From positions 186,001-250,000 of the forward strand of contig JADZAS010000013.1 in the NCBI GenBank assembly GCA_020852515.1: DNA of 64,000 bases, written 5' to 3'. The notes beneath the pieces were generated by a model. The model did no database searches. It saw only the letters and a program-made list of their open reading frames with translations, and was not told the origin of the DNA. Source of the stretch: Phycisphaerales bacterium. Lineage in GTDB: Bacteria; Planctomycetota; Phycisphaerae; Phycisphaerales; UBA5793. Of this stretch, positions 29,173 through 39,627 are shown piece by piece; the stretch's first letter is position 1; each line of letters starts with the position of its first letter. A program made the position numbers and the translations under genes.

Positions 29173-30339
29173 TCAGCCGTCCGATTCGCCGCTCGCCGCG
29201 GACTGCTGCTGCGCCTCGCGCGCGTCCAGGGCCGCTTTGGCCGCGGCGCGGACGGCGCTGTCGGGATCATCCGCGGCCAGTTTCGCAATCAGGTCCCAGA
29301 CCGCCGGCGACTCGACCCGCACGGCAAATCCCTTGAGGCGCGGGTCGAACCCGACCACCACGTTGATGGTGCTGGTGATGATCTTCCGCTGTGACGCGGG
29401 ATCGATCAGCCGCCCCTCCGGCACGCGGGCGTCGTAGGGCTGCTGACTCAGCCACTGACGGTCCAGCAGGGACATCACCACCGGGATGCCGCGCTGGTCG
29501 CCCATCACCGCCAGTGCCGTCCCGGCATTCCAGGCGATATCCCTGGAGGCGCCCGAGGCGGCCCCCAGTTCCTTAGCCAGCGCCTCGCGAACGGCGATGT
29601 CGCCCGGATCGGCCGCCACCGCGAGCACTGACATGGTGATGGGCACCAGCGAGTCGATCGGACGGTCGTCGCGCGGGTTTTCGGTCGGCCGCGGCGCGTT
29701 GCGCAGGACCTGAAGCAGTTCGGGCGCCAGAGGCCGCAGCGCCGCCATGTCGCCCCGCCAACCGTGCAGCCCCGAGACCGCGGCAAACCAGTCGTCAGGA
29801 TCGTCCGACTGCAGAAACTCGCGGAAGACTTCTACCGTGGAGGGGTCGCCGAGCAGCCCGAGCGTTCCCATGATGGCGCGCGAAAGTTCTTCGTGCCCGC
29901 CGCGGTTGAGCCTGGCGATCTTGGGCAGTTCGCTGGCGAGTCGGTGCTCGTCTTCCTGCGAGAGCCCCGGGCCGGCCGGGTCGGACGCCTCTTCGATGAT
30001 GCTCAGCAGACTCAGCGCGGTGCGGGCGCGCTCCTGGTCGGCCGGGGCGCCGCCGCCGGTCTTGCTCAGTGTTTCAAGCACGTTGCCCAGGCTCTGGGCT
30101 TTGCCTCCCAGCGACACGACCACGAGCCAGACAGCCAGCACGCCACCGACGATCAGCGCCGGGATGAGCACCAGCTGCAGCATCTGTCGACCGAAACCGA
30201 TCGACGGCGCACCGACTGCCGCGCTCTGCCGGGCCGCTGCCTGCTCGTGCAGGGCATACGCCTCGCGGTCTTCCCGGCCGATGACCTCGACGGGATCGGG
30301 TTCGGCTGCGCCGTCACTCCGGGGAACGTCGCTTGACAT
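29173..30339 (-). CDS. Membrane-anchored HEAT-like repeat protein
   Basis: About 388 residues from the ATG at 30339 (MSSDVPRSDG). An in-frame ATG at 30354 is equally possible. A cytoplasmic N-tail of ~50 residues precedes one membrane helix (MLQLVLIPALIVGGVLAVWLVVV). The rest is helical with repeat-like segments (SRAIMGTLGLLGDPSTVEVF, AWNAGTALAVMGDQRGIPVV, LAADDPDSAVRAAAKAALDA), resembling HEAT/PBS-lyase repeats. It is probably a scaffold or regulator on the outer face of the membrane. The ferredoxin-Rieske gene lies 121 bp downstream on the same strand, so a functional link is possible. Confidence 0.78.
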   Translation of the reverse strand: MSSDVPRSDGAAEPDPVEVIGREDREAYALHEQAAARQSAAVGAPSIGFGRQMLQLVLIPALIVGGVLAVWLVVVSLGGKAQSLGNVLETLSKTGGGAPADQERARTALSLLSIIEEASDPAGPGLSQEDEHRLASELPKIARLNRGGHEELSRAIMGTLGLLGDPSTVEVFREFLQSDDPDDWFAAVSGLHGWRGDMAALRPLAPELLQVLRNAPRPTENPRDDRPIDSLVPITMSVLAVAADPGDIAVREALAKELGAASGASRDIAWNAGTALAVMGDQRGIPVVMSLLDRQWLSQQPYDARVPEGRLIDPASQRKIITSTINVVVGFDPRLKGFAVRVESPAVWDLIAKLAADDPDSAVRAAAKAALDAREAQQQSAASGESDG

Positions 30340-30397
30340 GGCACCACCATCCATCGCGCCGCCCGGCGATCGTGAAAAAAAGCACGGGGCAGGCGCT

Positions 30398-30431
30398 AAA
30401 AAAAGCGGGATGTCCGAGACGGCATCCCGCT
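30398..30431 (-). terminator. Intrinsic terminator-like hairpin on the minus strand
   Basis: On the minus strand AGCGGGATG (30431-30423), a 10-nt loop and CATCCCGCT (30412-30404) form a perfect 9-bp stem followed by a run of T (30403-30398). It lies 52 bp after the comF-like stop (30483) and ends that transcript before the HEAT-like gene. Confidence 0.88.
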
Positions 30432-30482
30432 GTCGCGCCAATGGTAGTCGGCGGCGGCCGGATCTGCCACGCCGCGCCCATC

Positions 30483-31250
30483 TCAGAAGAGATCAGTCGG
30501 CGGGGCCGCCGGACCATCGCGCCCCGGCTCGGCGACCGTCAACACGGCGCAGGTGATCGAGCCGACCCCCGCCTGCCTCTCAAGGGTGCGGCAGGCTTCG
30601 GTGAGCGTCGCGCGAGTCGTCGTCACATCATCAACGAGCACGATGGAGCAGTTGCGCAGGAAGTTCAGACGCCTCACGCTGAACGCGCCGCGGATGTTCT
30701 CGCGCCGCTGCGACGGGCTCACGGCCCGCTGGGGCTTGCGCCCTTTCCTCTTCATGGCCCGAGCCAGGGGCAAGTCCAGCACCGAGGCGGCCCCGGCGGC
30801 GATGATGCGCGAATGATCGATCCCGCGCCGCCATCTCCGCCACGCCGAGGCGGGCACGGGCACGACCGCGTCGGCCTGCACGCCTGCATCTTTCAGGCAG
30901 CGGCCGAGGCGCTTACCCAGTTCCAGACCCATCGCATCCCACGCGTGAAATTTGATCTCGTGCACCCAGTCGCGCAGATCGCCGTGGTGCCGCCCGAGCC
31001 GCACGAGGCGCTCCCAGGGAAAGCGGCGCTTGCGGCAGGCGGCGCATCCCTTGCCCTCGATGAACTCGCCGGGGCCGGTTGAGCCGCCGCAGCGCGGGCA
31101 GTACGCCACACCGATGGCGTCGGGCACGAACGGCGGCCGGCCCTCCCGCGGGTCGCCGTCGAGCAGGCGCGCCGGATGCGGCCGCGACACCCCGATCCAT
31201 TCCCGCTCGATGCATTCTCCGGCGCTGAGCCAAGCCGCAGACCAGTTCAT
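30483..31250 (-). CDS. comF: ComF-family phosphoribosyltransferase-like protein
   Basis: About 255 residues from the ATG at 31250 (MNWSAAWLSA). A much longer open frame to 31925 is antisense to the pseudouridine synthase and is rejected. The N-terminal zinc finger has YCPRCGG and GCAACRKRRFPWER. The C-terminal PRTase fold has the PRPP loop IVLVDDVTTTRATLTEA. It also has the ComF signature RRGIDHSRIIA and KRKGRKPQRAVSPSQRRENI. In competent bacteria ComF helps DNA uptake; elsewhere the role is unclear. A clear intrinsic terminator follows. Confidence 0.9.
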   Translation of the reverse strand: MNWSAAWLSAGECIEREWIGVSRPHPARLLDGDPREGRPPFVPDAIGVAYCPRCGGSTGPGEFIEGKGCAACRKRRFPWERLVRLGRHHGDLRDWVHEIKFHAWDAMGLELGKRLGRCLKDAGVQADAVVPVPASAWRRWRRGIDHSRIIAAGAASVLDLPLARAMKRKGRKPQRAVSPSQRRENIRGAFSVRRLNFLRNCSIVLVDDVTTTRATLTEACRTLERQAGVGSITCAVLTVAEPGRDGPAAPPTDLF

Positions 31251-31301
31251 GGCGAAACAGCATAGACCAGCCCGCCGCGATGGCCCGGCGATAATCAGCG
31301 A

Positions 31302-31964
31302 ATGACCAGCGACAATCGCCAACCCGAAGTCGTCGCCCGGTGCGACGACTGGATCGTGGTGAACAAGCCGCGCGGCTGGCACAGCGTGCGCCTCGCGCAT
31401 CCTGATGCAGAAGGCGACGCGGAGCCGGTGCTTCAGGACTGGCTGGCGCGGCAATGCCCCGCGCAGGCGGAGCTGACCGAAGCCGGGCTCGTGCACCGGC
31501 TCGATCACCTCACCTCCGGGTGCATTCTTGCAGCCCGCAGCGCCGAGTCGGCAGCGCGCCTCAAGGGGCTCATCGCCGCTCCGCACGGCGGCATCGCCAA
31601 GACCTACCTGGCCATGGTGCAGGGGCCAATCGGCGCCGGCTCGTTCGATCTCTACTTCCAGTCGCGCTACCGCCGCTCGCGCCGCATCACCGTCCGCGAC
31701 ACCGGCAGCGAGCGCGAACGCGGCAGGTGCGCGTGGCGCGTGCGACAGGAGGCGCCCGGTCGCACACTGCTCGAGGTTGATCTGATCGGCCCGGGGCGGC
31801 GGCACCAGATCCGCGCCGGCCTGGCGCACCTCGGCCACCCGCTGCTCGGTGACGATCTCTATGGCGGACCGGAATGGGACGGCCGCTTCGGCTTGCACGC
31901 GTGGCGCCTGGTCATCGAAGGTCATCGCGTTGAAGCGCCCGCACCCGTCGAGTGGTGCATCTGA
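31302..31964 (+). CDS. RluA-family pseudouridine synthase
   Basis: A 220-residue RNA-modifying enzyme. It has the N-terminal DDWIVVNKPRGWHS motif, the catalytic HRLDHLTSGCILAARS (Asp in HRLD), GIAKTYLAMVQG, and the C-terminal GRRHQIRAGLAHLGHPLLGD. It isomerises uridine to pseudouridine in rRNA or tRNA; the site is unknown. There is no S4 domain, which suggests an RluA/TruC-like rather than RluC/D-like enzyme. The 3' end lies 21 bp before the next gene, so the two may be co-transcribed. Confidence 0.92.
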   Translation: MTSDNRQPEVVARCDDWIVVNKPRGWHSVRLAHPDAEGDAEPVLQDWLARQCPAQAELTEAGLVHRLDHLTSGCILAARSAESAARLKGLIAAPHGGIAKTYLAMVQGPIGAGSFDLYFQSRYRRSRRITVRDTGSERERGRCAWRVRQEAPGRTLLEVDLIGPGRRHQIRAGLAHLGHPLLGDDLYGGPEWDGRFGLHAWRLVIEGHRVEAPAPVEWCI

Positions 31965-31985
31965 ACGGACCTGCTATCGTCGGCC

Positions 31986-33221
31986 ATGCATCGAGCGGAC
32001 GTGGCGATCATCGGCGCCGGCGCTGCGGGTCTGATGACGGCGATCCAGGCCGGTCGGCGCGATCGATCGCACTCAGGTAGCCGCCGCATCGTGCTGCTCG
32101 ACGGCGCAGCGCGCATCGGCGCCAAGATCCTCGTTTCCGGCGGTGGGCGGTGCAACGTCACGCACGACGTCGTCGATGAACGCGCCTTTGCCGGCTCATC
32201 GCGCAATGCGATCCGCAAGGTCCTGCGGGCGTTCACCGCCGAGCAGACGGTCGCCTTCTTCGCCGAACTGGGCGTCACTCTCAAGCGCGAGGAGACCGGC
32301 AAACTCTTCCCCACCACGGATGATGCATCCACGGTCCTCGAAGCGCTGCTGCGCGAAGTGGAGCGCATCGGCGTGGCGCTCGAGCCGGCGCATCGCGTCG
32401 AAGCAATCGAGCGAGACGGCGGCGGCTTCAGAGTCTGCGGGCCGTGGGGCGAGTTGGATGCCCGCCGCGTCGTGCTTGCCACGGGTGGCAAGAGTCTTCC
32501 CAAGACCGGCTCGGATGGATTCGGCTACAACCTTGCGCGAAGCCTCGGGCACTCGATCACGCCGCGCATCTTTCCCGCGCTGGTGCCGCTGCGCCTGCCC
32601 GAGGGGCACTTCATTCGCGCCCTGAGCGGGCTCACGATCCCGGCGACGCTGGAGGTTCGAACCGCATCAGGCAAATCGCTGGTCTCGTTCACCGACTCGA
32701 CGCTGTGCACGCATTTCGGCCTCTCGGGCCCGTCGGTCCTTGACATCAGCCGCTACTACCTCGACGCCCGGGCCGATGATCCGCAAACTCAACTCGTCAT
32801 CAACTGGCTGCCGCTCACGAGCCGCGACGAGATCGACCGTCTGCTGCAGGCGCGCGATGGGCGGAGCGTGTCGAGCGTGCTGCGCGGCCTTCTGCCCGAG
32901 CGGCTGACCCGGGCGCTGTGCGAGCAGGCAAAGATCGATCCGGCTCTGCCCGTCAGCCGCCTCTCGCGCGAGTCGCGCCGGTTGCTGGTGCAGCACCTGA
33001 CGGCTCTGCCGCTGCCGATCTCCGGCGACAAGGGCTTTGCCGTCGCGGAAGTGACCGCCGGCGGCGTGCCGCTGAGCGAGATCAACCTGAACTCGATGGA
33101 GTCGCGCCTCTGTCCGGGCTTGTTTCTCGTCGGCGAAATCTGCGACGTGGATGGCCGCATCGGCGGGTACAACTTCCAGTGGGCCTGGTCGAGCGGCTAC
33201 GTGGCGGGGAACTCGGTCTGA
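31986..33221 (+). CDS. HI0933/YhiN-type FAD-dependent oxidoreductase
   Basis: A 411-residue flavoprotein. The N-terminal FAD-binding motif is DVAIIGAGAAGLMTAIQAG. The HI0933 signature SGGGRCNVTHD follows at about residue 53, then ARRVVLATGGKSLPKTGSDGFGY. The C-terminus has KGFAVAEVTAGGVPLSEIN and FLVGEICDVDGRIGGYNFQWAWSSG. The family is widespread and of uncertain function. It starts 21 bp after the pseudouridine synthase and precedes pyrD by 61 bp. Confidence 0.93.
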   Translation: MHRADVAIIGAGAAGLMTAIQAGRRDRSHSGSRRIVLLDGAARIGAKILVSGGGRCNVTHDVVDERAFAGSSRNAIRKVLRAFTAEQTVAFFAELGVTLKREETGKLFPTTDDASTVLEALLREVERIGVALEPAHRVEAIERDGGGFRVCGPWGELDARRVVLATGGKSLPKTGSDGFGYNLARSLGHSITPRIFPALVPLRLPEGHFIRALSGLTIPATLEVRTASGKSLVSFTDSTLCTHFGLSGPSVLDISRYYLDARADDPQTQLVINWLPLTSRDEIDRLLQARDGRSVSSVLRGLLPERLTRALCEQAKIDPALPVSRLSRESRRLLVQHLTALPLPISGDKGFAVAEVTAGGVPLSEINLNSMESRLCPGLFLVGEICDVDGRIGGYNFQWAWSSGYVAGNSV

Positions 33222-33282
33222 TCCGATCGATTTCAAGCGAGACGAAACTTGGCGCACTACCATCGTCCCGACCGCCTGGCGC

Positions 33283-34218
33283 ATGAGTGAAGCGCAGACT
33301 AACCTCGCGACGAACCTCGGCGGAGTTTTGCTTCGCAACCCTGTCGTGTTGGCCGCGGGCACGTGCGGGTACGTCGATGAGATGGCCGATGTGATCGACC
33401 TGTCGCGCATCGGCGCGGTCACGACCAAGTCCATCACCGCCGAGCCGCGCGAGGGCAACCGGCCCTGGCGCATTCTCGATGCGCCCGCCGGGATGCTCAA
33501 CGCCATCGGCCTGGCCAACATGGGACTCGAAGCGTTCGTGCGCGACCAGTTGCCCCGCGCCGCCAGTTGCCCGGCGACGGTCATCGGCTCGGTGGCCGGC
33601 AACAGCATCGCCGACTACGTCTCCATCGCGTCTGCCTTCGACGCCTCGCCGCACATCCCGGCCATCGAACTGAACGTGAGTTGCCCGAACACGGCTGACG
33701 GCCTGGTGTTCGGCGAGGATCCACAGTCGCTGCGAAACCTGCTGGCCGAAGTCCGGCCTGCCGTGACTCGCTCGAAACTCATCGTCAAGTTGAGCCCCAA
33801 CGCGCCGTCGATCGTGAAGATGGCCCAGGCCGCGATCGACGGCGGGGCCGAGGCGCTCACGCTCATCAACACCTTCACCGCCCTGGCCATCGACGTGCAC
33901 ACCCGCAAGCCGCGCATCGCCAACGGCACGGCGGGCTACAGCGGCCCGGCGATCCACCCCATTGCGGTGCGCATGGTGCGCGACGTCTATCGCAGCGCGG
34001 CCCGGCCGGCGGGCGTGCCGATCATCGGCCTGGGCGGGGTGATGCGGTGGGAGGATGCGGCTGAATTCATCCTCGCCGGGGCGACGGCCGTGGGCATGGG
34101 CACGGCGCTCTTTGTAGATCCAAAACTGCCCCTGCGCGTCGTGGCGGGGCTGGGGCGGTGGGTGAGCAGCCAGGGATGTGCAAGTGTTTCCGAACTCATC
34201 GGCCAGGTGGAGATGTAG
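33283..34218 (+). CDS. pyrD: Dihydroorotate dehydrogenase, class 1B-like
   Basis: About 311 residues from the ATG at 33283 (MSEAQTNLATNLGG). The frame opens earlier but only as a shadow of the preceding gene. It has LRNPVVLAAGTCGY, TTKSITAEPREGN and GMLNAIGLANMG. ELNVSCPNTADG supplies the class-1 catalytic Cys. LIVKLSPN and a C-terminal FMN phosphate site (GLGGVMRWEDAAEFILAGATAVGMGTA) follow. It oxidises dihydroorotate in pyrimidine synthesis. I do not see a PyrK partner gene. carA follows by 85 bp, consistent with a pyrimidine pair. Confidence 0.93.
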   Translation: MSEAQTNLATNLGGVLLRNPVVLAAGTCGYVDEMADVIDLSRIGAVTTKSITAEPREGNRPWRILDAPAGMLNAIGLANMGLEAFVRDQLPRAASCPATVIGSVAGNSIADYVSIASAFDASPHIPAIELNVSCPNTADGLVFGEDPQSLRNLLAEVRPAVTRSKLIVKLSPNAPSIVKMAQAAIDGGAEALTLINTFTALAIDVHTRKPRIANGTAGYSGPAIHPIAVRMVRDVYRSAARPAGVPIIGLGGVMRWEDAAEFILAGATAVGMGTALFVDPKLPLRVVAGLGRWVSSQGCASVSELIGQVEM

Positions 34219-34303
34219 AAACAAGGGCGGATGGTCCGGCCCGGCCAGCGCGCATTGAATCCGCCGACCCCGCCCTTCGAGGGCCGACTTCGCAGAGAGA
34301 AGC

Positions 34304-35554
34304 ATGCATCAGAAGAGCAGTCAAATTCCAGACCGCCCCTTGGCGCGCCTTGTGCTCGAAGACGGCACGATCTTCCACGGCCGCGCCTTTGGCGCCACCG
34401 CCGACGAGTCGGGAAATCCGCTGACCACGGCCGGCGAAGTCGTCTTCAACACTGCCATGTGCGGCTATCAGGAGTCGCTCACCGACCCCTCCTACGCCGG
34501 GCAGATCCTGACGATGACCGCTCCGCTCATCGGCAACTACGGCGTGAACGCGGAGGACATGGAGAGCAAGTCCATCCAGGTGGCCGGATTCGTCGTGCGC
34601 GAACTGAGCCGGGTCGTGAGCAATCACCGGGCGACGGTTGACCTCTCTACTTGGCTGGCGCAGGCAGGCGTGCTGGCGATCGAAGGTATGGACACTCGCG
34701 CCCTGACGCGCCTCCTGCGCACCGAGGGCGCCATGCGCGGCGTGATCAGCGCTGATGCCTCACTGACCGACGATCAACTGATCGAGCGGGCCAAGGCCAG
34801 CCCGAGCATGGCCGGCAGCAATCTCGCCGCAGACGTGAGCAGCCGTGAGGGATACGGCTGGACGCAGAATCTCGGGCACTGGGCCGGCCTGACGGATGAA
34901 AGCGGCCATCGCAGCCGAACCCGCCGGCCGCGCGTAGTCGCCATCGACTGCGGCGCCAAACAGAACATCCTGCGCCATCTCGCCGAGCGCGGCTGCGAGG
35001 TGCAAGTGCTGCCCTACGACGCTTCCGCCGAGCAGATCCGCGAACTCAAGCCCGACGGGCTGTTCATCAGCAATGGGCCGGGTGATCCCGCCGCAGTCGA
35101 TGCGACCATCGACACGCTGCGTCAGGTCGCCGGCGAGGTGCCGACGTTTGGCATCTGCCTCGGACACCAGCTGCTCTGCCTGGCGCTGGGCGCGAAGACG
35201 TACAAACTGAAGTTTGGCCACCGCGGCGCCAATCAGCCCGTCAAGAACCTGCTCACCGGCCACGTCGAGATCACGAGCCAGAACCACGGGTTCGCCGTCG
35301 AGACCGACTCCATCCAGCAGGCCGACTGCGAGCCGACCCACATCAACCTCAACGACGGGACGCTGGCAGGGTTCCGGCACCGAAGCAAGCCGATCCTCGC
35401 CGTCCAGTACCACCCAGAAGCATCGCCGGGGCCACACGACGCGGCCTACCTCTTCGACTGCTTCCTGCAGATGATGGAGAGTCGCCGGCCGATCACACGC
35501 GAAGAAATGAAGGCGGCCTGGGAGTCGGTCAAGCCGGGGGTCGTCACGGTCTGA
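34304..35554 (+). CDS. carA: Carbamoyl-phosphate synthase small subunit
   Basis: A 416-residue glutamine amidotransferase subunit. The N-terminal CPSase domain has LEDGTIFHGRAFGA and GEVVFNTAMCGYQESLTDPSYAGQ. The class-I GATase domain has GLFISNGPGDP, the nucleophile FGICLGHQLLCLALGA (Cys in GxCLGHQ) and the His-Glu of QYHPEASPGPHDAAYLF. It supplies ammonia for carbamoyl phosphate used in pyrimidine and arginine synthesis. It lies just after pyrD. The large subunit carB is not in the window. Confidence 0.97.
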   Translation: MHQKSSQIPDRPLARLVLEDGTIFHGRAFGATADESGNPLTTAGEVVFNTAMCGYQESLTDPSYAGQILTMTAPLIGNYGVNAEDMESKSIQVAGFVVRELSRVVSNHRATVDLSTWLAQAGVLAIEGMDTRALTRLLRTEGAMRGVISADASLTDDQLIERAKASPSMAGSNLAADVSSREGYGWTQNLGHWAGLTDESGHRSRTRRPRVVAIDCGAKQNILRHLAERGCEVQVLPYDASAEQIRELKPDGLFISNGPGDPAAVDATIDTLRQVAGEVPTFGICLGHQLLCLALGAKTYKLKFGHRGANQPVKNLLTGHVEITSQNHGFAVETDSIQQADCEPTHINLNDGTLAGFRHRSKPILAVQYHPEASPGPHDAAYLFDCFLQMMESRRPITREEMKAAWESVKPGVVTV

Positions 35555-35651
35555 GGGCCGGTCGCGGTCGGGCGGCGCCCCGGATCGCGGCGGCGCTGGC
35601 CCGGAGACCTCTCTTAGGGTGTTGTCCCACTTCCCGAACGCCGATGGTGCC

Positions 35652-35660
35652 TGCTATAGT
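35652..35660 (+). promoter_or_regulatory. Possible extended -10 promoter upstream of korA
   Basis: The sequence TGCTATAGT at 35652-35660 matches an extended -10 (TGnTATAnT) for the housekeeping sigma factor. The best upstream hexamer at 18-bp spacing is a weak TTCCCG (35631-35636). If used, transcription would begin near 35667 and read through the hairpin at 35713-35735 before korA. Confidence 0.4.
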
Positions 35661-35712
35661 TACCGAATTGACAGGCGAGCGGGCTGCAGGCTGGTTGAGG
35701 ACGTCAAGCCTC

Positions 35713-35735
35713 GCCCGGGTTTCCCGGCATTTTTT
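35713..35735 (+). terminator. Terminator-like GC hairpin with T-run before korA
   Basis: GCCCGGG, a TTT loop and CCCGGC form a short GC stem with one bulged C, followed by A and six T. It lies 160 bp after the carA stop and 62 bp before the korA start. It either ends the pyrD-carA transcript or acts as a leader attenuator for korA. Confidence 0.55.
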
Positions 35736-35797
35736 GGACTTTCTCCGCACCGCACACCGCCGATCACGCACACGCGAGAAGAAGGACGCTGCATCTC

Positions 35798-37699
<1,902 letters not shown>

Positions 37700-37781
37700 A
37701 CATCGAACGGCGCCTCGACGCGGACCGTACCAAACCAAGCGACCGGCCAATGGTCGACAGACCGACTGAATCGAGAAACTC

Positions 37782-38807
37782 ATGACGCAGATCGAACTTC
37801 CCAAGTACACCGCCAAAGACTTCGCCACCGACCAGGAAGTGCGCTGGTGCCCGGGCTGCGGCGACTACGCCATCCTCGCCGCGGTGCGCAAGGTGCTGCC
37901 TGACCTGAACCACCGCAAGGAAAACTACGTTTTCGTCTCGGGCATCGGCTGCTCGAGCCGCTTCCCGTATTACATGGGCACCTACGGCATCCACGGCATC
38001 CACGGGCGGGCGCCGGCCGTGGCCACGGGCGTCAAGGCCGCCAATCCGGAACTCGATGTGTGGCTCGTGACCGGCGACGGCGACGGGCTGTCCATCGGCG
38101 GCAACCACCTCATGCACATGCTCCGCCGCAACGTCAACATCAAGGTGCTGCTGTTCAACAACCGCATCTACGGCCTGACCAAGGGCCAGTATTCGCCGAC
38201 CAGCCTCGAAGGCCATCGCACGAAGTCCACGCCGATGGGTTCGATCGACCATCCGATTCATCCCATCAGTTTCGCGCTGGGCGTCGAGGCGACCTTCGTG
38301 GCCCGCTGCACCGACGTGAACAAGGGCGGGCTCAACATCCTCGGCGACGTGCTCAAGGCCGCCGCCAACCATCGCGGCAGCGCGTTCGTCGAAATCTACC
38401 AGGACTGCAACGTCTTCAACCACCAGGCCTTCTTCTACGCCACCGAAAAGGACACCGCCCGCGAGACGACCGTGCTGCTCGAGCACGGCAAGCCTCTGGT
38501 GTTCGGCGCCAACCGCGACAAGGGGGTCCGCCTCAACTCCACGCGACTCGAAGTCGTCAGCCTCGACAAGGTCAAGGAAGATGACCTGCTCTTCCACGAC
38601 GAGACGGACCCGGCGCTGGCCTTCCTGCTCAGCCGCATGAGCCACCAGCAGGGCATGCCCGAGCCGGTGGGCGTGTTCCACCGCATCCACAAGCCGTGCT
38701 ACGAAGACATGCTCACGGCGCAGATGAACAAGGCCATCGAACAGCGGGGCGAAGGCAATCTCGAAAAGCTCATCCACTCAGGCTCAACGTGGACTGTGGG
38801 CGAATAA
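37782..38807 (+). CDS. korB: 2-oxoacid:ferredoxin oxidoreductase, beta subunit
   Basis: A 341-residue thiamine-diphosphate-binding subunit. It has RWCPGCGDYAILAAVRK, SGIGCSSRFPYYM and HGRAPAVATGVKAANP. The TPP motif is VTGDGDGLSIGGNHLMHMLRRN (GDGD...N), then FNNRIYGLTKGQYSPTS. Cys residues in CPGCG and GCSS, plus a later DCNVF, match the [4Fe-4S] ligands of two-subunit KorAB enzymes. It follows korA by 82 bp on the same strand and is followed by a strong terminator. Confidence 0.95.
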   Translation: MTQIELPKYTAKDFATDQEVRWCPGCGDYAILAAVRKVLPDLNHRKENYVFVSGIGCSSRFPYYMGTYGIHGIHGRAPAVATGVKAANPELDVWLVTGDGDGLSIGGNHLMHMLRRNVNIKVLLFNNRIYGLTKGQYSPTSLEGHRTKSTPMGSIDHPIHPISFALGVEATFVARCTDVNKGGLNILGDVLKAAANHRGSAFVEIYQDCNVFNHQAFFYATEKDTARETTVLLEHGKPLVFGANRDKGVRLNSTRLEVVSLDKVKEDDLLFHDETDPALAFLLSRMSHQQGMPEPVGVFHRIHKPCYEDMLTAQMNKAIEQRGEGNLEKLIHSGSTWTVGE

Positions 38808-38849
38808 GCGCCGCTGAAGCCGGTCTCCCGCCGATGTGCGAGAATGAAG

Positions 38850-38879
38850 AATCGCCTGCGGAGTAAGCCGCAGGCGATT
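38850..38879. terminator. Perfect 12-bp stem-loop between convergent genes
   Basis: AATCGCCTGCGG at 38850-38861 pairs perfectly with CCGCAGGCGATT at 38868-38879 across a 6-nt loop (AGTAAG). On the + strand the stem is followed by TTGCTTTC, a weak U-tract. It lies 42 bp after the korB stop and before the convergent zinc-ribbon gene, so it probably ends korAB transcription and may serve both strands. Confidence 0.85.
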
Positions 38880-38966
38880 TGCTTTCTGCGGCCAGCATCG
38901 AAACGACTGGTCCACCATCTGCAGAGCGGCGGCGTATGTTGACGAGTGCGATCGACGTGAAGTGCT

Positions 38967-39512
38967 TCAGATGGACAGCAGTACGTGCAGGGTCGAGAAG
39001 TTCAGAAAGCCCACACCGAGCATGACGGCCACGGCGAGGATCAACCCTTCCACTTCGTCGTGCTCCTCGAACGCCTGCGAGGCGCTCCAGAACGCCAGGC
39101 CCAGAGCGCAGACGATGCCCGATGCGAACGCAGCGATGTAGGCATACGTCCCGTACCCCGCCTTGGCGCCGAGAAAGAGCATCAGCCAAGCGACCAGCGC
39201 CCAGATGAACATGGGCAGCACGCCATACGCGAGCCAGCGGAACGACAGCAGCCAGTAGAACATTACGGCCTGATCGTTCTTGTGGAGAATAGCTTCGCGA
39301 TACTCCGTGCCGCACTCCGGACACTTGTCGCTCGTGATGCCGCGCATGTCGTAGCCGCACTTGGGGCAGGTCCGTTCCTTCTCAACCGGAGTCGGAGGCT
39401 GCCAGAGCGCCACCGGACCTCGCTCGACCGGCGGCATCACGTCGTAGGTCTCGTCGCCGAGATCATCGAGCGAATCCTCGGTCGGTTGCGGCTGCTGCGG
39501 CGCTGCGCCCAT
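38967..39512 (-). CDS. Zinc-ribbon membrane protein of unknown function
   Basis: About 181 residues from the ATG at 39512 (MGAAPQQPQP); a start at 39542 is possible. An acidic, Pro-rich N-terminus leads to a zinc ribbon CPKCGYDMRG...CPECG at about residues 48-67, a signature frequent in planctomycete membrane proteins. Three to four helices follow (FYWLLSFRWLAYGVLPMFIW, YIAAFASGIVCALGLAF, LILAVAVMLGVGFLNF). The role is unknown. It does not obviously belong to the flanking operons. Confidence 0.8.
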   Translation of the reverse strand: MGAAPQQPQPTEDSLDDLGDETYDVMPPVERGPVALWQPPTPVEKERTCPKCGYDMRGITSDKCPECGTEYREAILHKNDQAVMFYWLLSFRWLAYGVLPMFIWALVAWLMLFLGAKAGYGTYAYIAAFASGIVCALGLAFWSASQAFEEHDEVEGLILAVAVMLGVGFLNFSTLHVLLSI

Positions 39513-39627
39513 GGGCGATCCCTCTGCGCCCAAGTGTACCATCGCGGCGGGGCGATCGCTTGTCCCGCCCGGGCCGATTCCGGCCGCGCAGCATGATCCC
39601 CGGCGCGCCCCGCCCGGCCGGCGCGGT

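Noticed and set aside
31251-31925. N-terminal extension of the ComF-like frame
   Set aside because: Antisense to the pseudouridine synthase; the zinc finger and family sequence start after 31250.
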